Shown here piece after piece: positions 6,785 through 10,767 of a stretch of DNA of 10,767 nt. Numbering within the stretch: position 1 is the stretch's first letter; each line of letters begins with the position of its first letter. The stretch lies in the NCBI RefSeq assembly GCF_901212495.1, contig NZ_CAAKNY010000017.1:76231-86997 (forward strand), read 5' to 3'. This stretch comes from Collinsella aerofaciens. GTDB lineage: Bacteria; Actinomycetota; Coriobacteriia; Coriobacteriales; Coriobacteriaceae. Both the position numbers and the translations under genes were made by a program. A model generated the notes under the pieces. That model saw nothing but the letters and a program-made list of their open reading frames with translations, ran no database searches and had not been told where the DNA came from.

Positions 6785-7510
6785 AGGGCGGTCGTACTCG
6801 CCCTGCACACGGGGATGCGAATCGGCGAGGTCTGCGGCCTTCGGTGGTGCGATGTGGATTTCGAGACGGGCCTGATCTCGATCAGACACTCGGCGGCGTA
6901 CGCGAAGGGAATGGGTTCGTTCATCAAGGACACCAAGACCCATGACGCCAGGGGTATCCCCATCGACCCGGTCGGCCTACTCCCCTTCCTGAAGGAGACC
7001 CACGAGATCGACTGCGGAAAGCTGCGCTTGCGCGGCCTTACCGGGGCGGTCGAGATCGGGGACTGCTACATCCTGTCGGAGCCGGGCGCGACCTTCGCGA
7101 CGACAAGCTATATCCGCAGGGCGTTCAAGACGTTCTCGGAGACCAACGGCCTCATGGGCACCAACGACGAGCTGATCACGTTCCACGGCCTTCGCCACAC
7201 GTTCGCAACGCAGTGGATCCGCCAAGGCGGCGATATCAAGGCGCTCCAATCGATCCTCGGCCACAAGGACGCCATGGCGACGCTCAACGTCTACGCCGAC
7301 ATCGAGCCCATCTCCAAAATCCATAACATGCTGCGCGCCACGCCGTGCCTTTGGCGCGGGCACCTCGGGCCGAGGGTCGATCCGGGTCCCATGTTCCAAC
7401 AGAGGATCCAGGAGTCCATCGAGACGCTCCAGGCGTTCGGCTACGGCATCACCGAGCCGGACGACCGAAATATCGCCATACGCGACGTGAAGACGAACAG
7501 TTGGCTCTAG
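6785..7510 (+). pseudogene. 5'-truncated tyrosine recombinase (integrase) remnant
   Basis: The frame directly after the HTH stop encodes the C-terminal catalytic domain of a phage/ICE-type tyrosine recombinase. It opens with RAVVLALHTGMRIGE; counting from the internal ATG at 6815, catalytic Arg is residue 2, a Lys candidate is 41, HGLRH gives His124 and Arg127, LGH gives His150, and the nucleophile Tyr160 is in NVYAD (codon 7292-7294). All signature residues are present. The N-terminal core-binding and arm-binding domains are missing, and there is no ribosome site at 6815, so it is probably inactive alone. Residues after about 170 form a poorly conserved tail ending at TAG 7510; the same frame stays open for about 50 more codons, so TAG may be premature. 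It lies 151 bp from the right direct repeat, as an integrase does from its attachment site. Confidence 0.88.
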
Positions 7511-7566
7511 CTCACCGAGTACGCGGCAGTGCTGGGCCCATCCCAACTGAGGTCACGGTGGTCCGA

Positions 7567-7630
7567 TAGGGGCGCCGCCCGCGGCATGCGCCGCGGAGCG
7601 GTATCCCCTACCGAAGGGCGGGGATGCCCT
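7567..7630 (+). other. GC-rich structured segment between integrase and right repeat
   Basis: Three nested or adjacent stems are visible. CCGCGGC (7579-7585) and GCCGCGG (7590-7596) pair perfectly over 7 bp around an ATGC loop. They are enclosed by TAGGGG (7567-7572) and CCCCTA (7605-7610). AGGGC (7615-7619) and GCCCT (7626-7630) follow. No T-run follows. It could be a structured RNA or DNA element of the mobile element, or its factor-dependent terminator. Confidence 0.4.
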
Positions 7631-7661
7631 CCGCTTCCAGTTCGGAATCAGCCGTCGGAGG

Positions 7662-7725
7662 CGTTCGGCTGACTGCGGGAACGGCCTGTCCGCTCAATGT
7701 GTTCGGCTGAGATCGGAAATCAACC
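7662..7725 (+). repeat. 64-bp direct repeat, right copy (candidate attR)
   Basis: This is the second copy of 34-97 (62/64 identical, same orientation). Here the internal 10-mer GTTCGGCTGA is exact at 7663-7672 and 7701-7710. Left of it lies the integrase remnant; right of it starts ordinary chromosome with the ACT-domain and citrate synthase genes. Its position beside a recombinase gene argues for an attachment site. It does not look like a tRNA end. Confidence 0.75.
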
Positions 7726-7837
7726 CAACACGAGCCGGACACGCGCCAGACGGCTCTTCCCCGTACGGCCTTCCCCCTTACGCTCATGTTGCAGACGTGT
7801 AACGCCGCAGTAAGCACACCCCTTTTGGCGCCAGACA

Positions 7838-7860
7838 GGTACAATGATGAACACTGTACC
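7838..7860 (+). promoter_or_regulatory. -10 box and overlapping inverted repeat of the ACT gene
   Basis: TACAAT (7840-7845) is a good -10 about 60 bp before the ACT-domain gene; no good -35 is seen at 16-18 bp upstream. GGTACA (7838-7843) and TGTACC (7855-7860) form a perfect inverted repeat with an 11-bp spacer that covers the -10 and the expected start point. This is a typical repressor operator position; the regulator is unknown. Confidence 0.5.
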
Positions 7861-7907
7861 GCAGCGGAGCGCCCCGCGCGCGCCGCAACCACGCGAAAGG
7901 GTTTCCC

Positions 7908-8195
7908 ATGGCCGAGATCTCGTCCTCCCGTATCGTCATCACCGTCCTTGGCAAGAACCGCCCCGGCATCGTCGCCGGCGTCACCCGTGTTCTGGGCGAG
8001 GCCAACGTCGACATCCGCGACATTACGCAGTCCATTATCGAGGACATCTTCACCATGACCATGCTGGCCGACACCGCCGAGTCCAAGCTCGACTTCGCCG
8101 AGCTACAGAAGGCGCTTGCCGAGGCCGGCGAGCTTTCGGGCGTCAATGTGTCCATCCAGCGCGAGGATGTCTTTAACTTTATGTACCGCCTGTAG
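7908..8195 (+). CDS. ACT-domain protein, UPF0237 type
   Basis: This 95-aa protein consists almost wholly of one ACT domain. IVITVLGKNRPGIVAGVTRVL (9-29) gives the first strand, the DRPG-like turn (NRPG) and the first helix. ANVDIRDITQSIIEDIFTMTML (32-53) matches the strand pair that binds amino-acid-type ligands. The C-terminal VSIQREDVFNFMYRL (about 81-95) is typical of the UPF0237 family. AAAGGG lies 6 nt before the ATG. ACT domains bind amino acids and act as small regulatory modules; the ligand here is unknown. In many genomes UPF0237 genes precede a PFL-like UPF0210 gene, but here a citrate synthase gene follows 78 bp downstream. No promoter or terminator is obvious in that gap, so co-transcription is plausible. 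Confidence 0.9.
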   Translation: MAEISSSRIVITVLGKNRPGIVAGVTRVLGEANVDIRDITQSIIEDIFTMTMLADTAESKLDFAELQKALAEAGELSGVNVSIQREDVFNFMYRL

Positions 8196-8273
8196 CGAAC
8201 AGGTCGTGCGGGAACAGGCTGGCGCATCTGCACCCAAGCACGCCGCCCCCACACGGCCCCGAGAGGAGCGCGC

Positions 8274-9692
8274 ATGGCTTACGACGCCAAGAAAATCTAC
8301 TACCGTTTCGATGACCATCTGAGCCGCCTGGTCTTGGATTATGAGGCGAGCCGCCAGATTTCGCCCGAAAGCGAAAACCTCTACCACGGCCTGCCGACTG
8401 ATCCGTATGACGAGGGCCTGTTCGTCGAGCATAACGTCAAGCGCGGCCTGCGCAACGCCGACGGCTCGGGTGTGGTCGCGGGTCTTACCCGCATCTCGGA
8501 CGTGCACGGCTACAACAAGATCGACGGCAAGGTCGTGCCCGACCAGGGCAAGCTCACGCTGCGCGGCTACAACATCGAGGACCTGGTCAACAACGCCCAG
8601 GCCGAGAATCGCTATGGCTACGAAGAGGTCGCCTACCTGCTCATCACGGGCTCGCTGCCCAACAAAGAGGAGCTCGACGGCTTTTGTGAACGTCTGGGCG
8701 CTTTTAGGCATCTGAGCGACGAGTACGTCAAAGAGTTCCCCATGACCACGGTGTCGTCGAGCATCATGAATGTGCTTCAGCGCGCCGTGCTGCTGCTCTA
8801 CGCCTTCGACGCCGAGCCCGACGTCATTACGCCCGAGCACGAAATCGACGTCGCCATTTCCATGCTCTCCCGTCTCCCCCGCATCGCCGCCTTCGCGCAT
8901 ATGGCCTCGGTCGCCAAGCGCCGCGGCTCCGAGGTTCATGTGCCGCACCCCACACCCGGCCTTTCCACCGCCGAGACCATCCTGCAGGTGTTGCGCGGCG
9001 GCATGGCATTCAACCGCGACGAAGCCATGCTGCTCGACGTGATGCTCATGCTGCATGCAGAGCACGGCGGCGGCAACAACTCCACATTCGCCTGCCGCGT
9101 GCTGTCCTCTTCGGCCACCGACCCGTATTCTGCCTACGCCGCGGCTATCGGCTCACTCAAGGGTCCGCGCCACGGCGGCGCCAACGCCAAAGTCGTGTCC
9201 ATGCACGAGGACATCCGCGCGCATGTTTCCAACTGGGAAAACGAGGACGAGGTCGCGGCCTACCTGGGCAAGATCCTCGACAAGCAGGCTTTCGACGGCA
9301 CCGGTCTCATCTACGGTATGGGCCACGCCGTCTACACGCTGAGCGACCCGCGCGCCGAGGTGTGCCGCCGTTACGCGCGCACGCTTGCCGCCAAGAAGGA
9401 CTTGGGCGAGGAGTTCGCGCTCATCGAGCGCATCGAGCGCCTGGCCCCGCAAGTGATGCGCGATCACGGCATGACCAAGCCCATCTGCGCCAACATCGAC
9501 CTGTACACGGGCTTTATCTACAAGATGCTCGGCGTGCCCGAGACGCTCTTTACGCCGCTGTTCGCCGTCGCCCGCATGGCCGGCTGGTCGGCGCACCGCA
9601 TGGAAGAGCTCTTCTGCGCGCACCGCATCATCCGTCCCGCGTATCGCCCGGTTATCGAGCCGTTGGAGTACAAGCCGCTCGCCGATCGCTAG
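8274..9692 (+). CDS. gltA: Citrate synthase
   Basis: This 472-aa enzyme condenses oxaloacetate and acetyl-CoA to citrate in the cytoplasm. In a gut anaerobe of this type it probably feeds glutamate synthesis rather than a full TCA cycle (inference). Catalytic residues are visible: His264 in LHAEHGGGNNSTF, His300 in GPRHGGAN and Asp409 in ANIDLYTGFIY. Substrate-binding positions include GMGHAVY (348-354) and DPR (358-360). The Re-citrate synthase family is unrelated, so this is the Si-type fold. The N-terminal part (about 1-90) is longer than in many bacterial enzymes, and GLRNADGSGVVAGLTRISDVHGY (58-80) leads into the small core. AGGAG lies 5 nt before the ATG. Codon use is very GC-rich, unlike the island genes. 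The symbol gltA is by function; citZ would also fit. Confidence 0.95.
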   Translation: MAYDAKKIYYRFDDHLSRLVLDYEASRQISPESENLYHGLPTDPYDEGLFVEHNVKRGLRNADGSGVVAGLTRISDVHGYNKIDGKVVPDQGKLTLRGYNIEDLVNNAQAENRYGYEEVAYLLITGSLPNKEELDGFCERLGAFRHLSDEYVKEFPMTTVSSSIMNVLQRAVLLLYAFDAEPDVITPEHEIDVAISMLSRLPRIAAFAHMASVAKRRGSEVHVPHPTPGLSTAETILQVLRGGMAFNRDEAMLLDVMLMLHAEHGGGNNSTFACRVLSSSATDPYSAYAAAIGSLKGPRHGGANAKVVSMHEDIRAHVSNWENEDEVAAYLGKILDKQAFDGTGLIYGMGHAVYTLSDPRAEVCRRYARTLAAKKDLGEEFALIERIERLAPQVMRDHGMTKPICANIDLYTGFIYKMLGVPETLFTPLFAVARMAGWSAHRMEELFCAHRIIRPAYRPVIEPLEYKPLADR

Positions 9693-9715
9693 GGCGTGAA
9701 CCGTTATAGAACCCG

Positions 9716-9754
9716 AGCGTGGCCAGGGCATCACCGCCCTCGGCCACGCTTTTT
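9716..9754 (+). terminator. Intrinsic terminator after citrate synthase
   Basis: AGCGTGGCC (9716-9724) pairs with GGCCACGCT (9742-9750), and AGGGC (9725-9729) with GCCCT (9736-9740), giving 14 pairs with one bulged C and a 6-nt loop. TTTTT (9750-9754) follows. It lies 23 bp after the citrate synthase stop. Confidence 0.93.
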
Positions 9755-9760
9755 ATGCCA

Positions 9761-9856
9761 GTAGATTCTTGGGACATGCCTTGATTTCTACCTTTGCCCT
9801 TGCCCTTGGCAACGAAGGAGAAAAAGTAGAAATCAAGGCATGTCCCAAGAATCTAC
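9761..9856. repeat. Perfect 31-bp inverted repeat with 34-nt spacer
   Basis: The left arm (9761-9791) begins GTAGATTCTTGGGACATGCC; the right arm (9826-9856) is its exact reverse complement, all 31 bases. The spacer 9792-9825 is asymmetric (pyrimidine-rich then AACGAAGGAG and five A). It sits 6 bp after the citrate synthase terminator and 6 bp before the ribosome site of the HAD gene. There is no T-run, so it is not a plain terminator. It may be a REPIN- or MITE-like dispersed element, or a long RNA hairpin in the leader of the HAD gene. Confidence 0.9.
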
Positions 9857-9878
9857 CTAGCTGGAAGGAATGAAACGA

Positions 9879-10721
9879 ATGATTGTGTTTTCCGATATGG
9901 ATGGAACGCTGCTGACGAGTGATAAGCAGATGAGCGACGCCACCTGGGCGATGCTCGACGAGCTTGCGCGCCGCGGTATTGAGTTTGTGCCCTGCACGGG
10001 GCGCCCGCTGTCGGGCGTCTTTGAGTCCATCCTCACCCACCCCGCCGTACACTACGCGGTCTGCGCCAACGGTGCCAGCGTCTGGCAGCTCGACGACGAC
10101 GTGCCCACCGATGCCTCACGTGCTACGCGCATTTTGAGCCGTCCACTCGATCGCGGCATCGCCCATCGCATCCATAGCATTGCCGCCGGCCACGATGTGA
10201 CCTTCGATATCTTCGCGGACGGGCAGTGCTTCCTCCCCCGCTCACTCTTCACGCGCCTGGACGAATTCTGCGGCGGCGACCCCCACATCGCGGCTTCGCT
10301 CAAGCGCACACGAACACCGATCGACATGGATATCGACAGCAAGATCGACGAGGTCGAGACGCTCGAGCGCATCGCCATGTACTGGCACGACCCGGCCGAT
10401 CGCGACACCATCGCGGCGGAGCTCGACACGCTCGGCGGGATTGAGGTCACGCGTTCGTACGCCATGAATATCGAGGTCATGGGCAAGGGCGCCACCAAGG
10501 GAACGGCCCTCACGTGGCTATGCGAGCACCTGGGCGAGCGTCTCGCCGACGCCTGGGCCTTCGGCGACAACATCAACGACATCCCCATGCTGCAGGCAGC
10601 GGGCCACGGCATGGCCATGATCAACGCCGAGCCCGAGGACCGCGACGCCGTCGACGCCATCACCGAGTTCGACAACGACCACGACGGCGTCGCCCGCACC
10701 ATCATGGCCGCCCTCGCCTAG
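9879..10721 (+). CDS. Cof-type HAD-superfamily hydrolase (subclass IIB)
   Basis: This is a 280-aa cytoplasmic phosphatase of the Cof/YidA type. The ATG at 9870 abuts the Shine-Dalgarno AAGGA, whereas ATG 9879 is about 9 nt from it and gives the usual compact start MIVFSDMDGTLL, so 9879 is preferred. Motif I is DMDGT (Asp6 nucleophile, Asp8), motif II CTGR (Thr40), motif III a Lys in GKGATKG (Lys207), and motif IV FGDNINDIPML (Asp230 and Asp234). The region between motifs II and III (about 80-195) is the C2B cap, which sets substrate choice. Family members hydrolyse sugar phosphates, nucleotides or cofactor phosphates; the substrate here cannot be told. A 96-bp inverted-repeat element stands directly before it, and no separate promoter is obvious between that element and the citrate synthase terminator. 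Confidence 0.92.
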   Translation: MIVFSDMDGTLLTSDKQMSDATWAMLDELARRGIEFVPCTGRPLSGVFESILTHPAVHYAVCANGASVWQLDDDVPTDASRATRILSRPLDRGIAHRIHSIAAGHDVTFDIFADGQCFLPRSLFTRLDEFCGGDPHIAASLKRTRTPIDMDIDSKIDEVETLERIAMYWHDPADRDTIAAELDTLGGIEVTRSYAMNIEVMGKGATKGTALTWLCEHLGERLADAWAFGDNINDIPMLQAAGHGMAMINAEPEDRDAVDAITEFDNDHDGVARTIMAALA

Positions 10722-10767
10722 CAGCAGCAACCCGGCAGGGCAGCTAATTTGGGACGGGGCTATTTTA

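Noticed and set aside
1..7725. CRISPR array
   Set aside because: No regularly spaced short repeats are present; the only direct repeats are the two 64-bp copies and the 10-mers in them.
7548..7799. Open plus-strand frame running through the right direct repeat
   Set aside because: It has no ribosome site, crosses strong stems and the repeat boundary, and shows no domain. It was noted as context but not called a gene.
8103..9065. Long minus-strand frame of 320 codons opposite citrate synthase
   Set aside because: It is a shadow frame caused by GC-rich codons of the citrate synthase and ACT genes, with low-complexity His/Val/Gly composition and no recognisable domain.
10752..10767. Start of another inverted repeat at the right window edge (GGGACGGGGC then TATTTTA)
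   Set aside because: It resembles the GGGAC core of the 9761-9856 arms only over a few bases, and the window ends before any second arm.

Overview
The window looks like high-GC, Gram-positive, gut-type actinobacterial DNA (Coriobacteriia, most like Collinsella). That is an inference from codon use, strong C/G third positions in the right-hand genes and protein flavour; no rRNA or marker gene is present to prove it. It has two parts: an accessory island (about 34-7725) and ordinary chromosome (about 7726-10767).

Island. Two 64-bp direct repeats, 62/64 identical (34-97 and 7662-7725), bracket about 7.6 kb. Next to the right copy is a 5'-truncated tyrosine recombinase that keeps the whole catalytic core, so the repeats are good candidates for attL/attR of an integrated element, although another origin is possible. 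The island carries a minus-strand operon of five main genes, read right to left: a small secreted peptide (5890-5525), a membrane protein made of two tandem ABC-permease halves (5458-3236), an ABC ATPase (3239-2490), a permease-ATPase fusion (2336-522) and a second small secreted peptide (520-176). A strong intrinsic terminator follows at 126-157. The two peptides share several short motifs and appear to be distant paralogues. The three permease halves share one identically spaced motif, and both ATPases lack the usual Q-loop glutamine. The natural reading is a self-contained secreted-peptide (bacteriocin-like, possibly lactococcin-972-like) and ABC export/immunity system whose exact family I do not recognise. 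Divergent to it are a DUF2975 membrane protein and a YozG-type XRE regulator. A 108-bp intergenic region with operator-like inverted repeats separates the two units, so this pair may control the operon.

Chromosome. A 95-aa ACT-domain protein (UPF0237 type) and a citrate synthase lie in tandem, with a palindrome over the -10 box of the first gene and a strong terminator after the second. A perfect 31-bp inverted repeat with a 34-nt spacer follows, then a Cof-type HAD phosphatase.

Stretches over 300 bp without a gene: only 7511-7907. It holds a GC-rich structured segment, the right direct repeat and the ACT-gene promoter.
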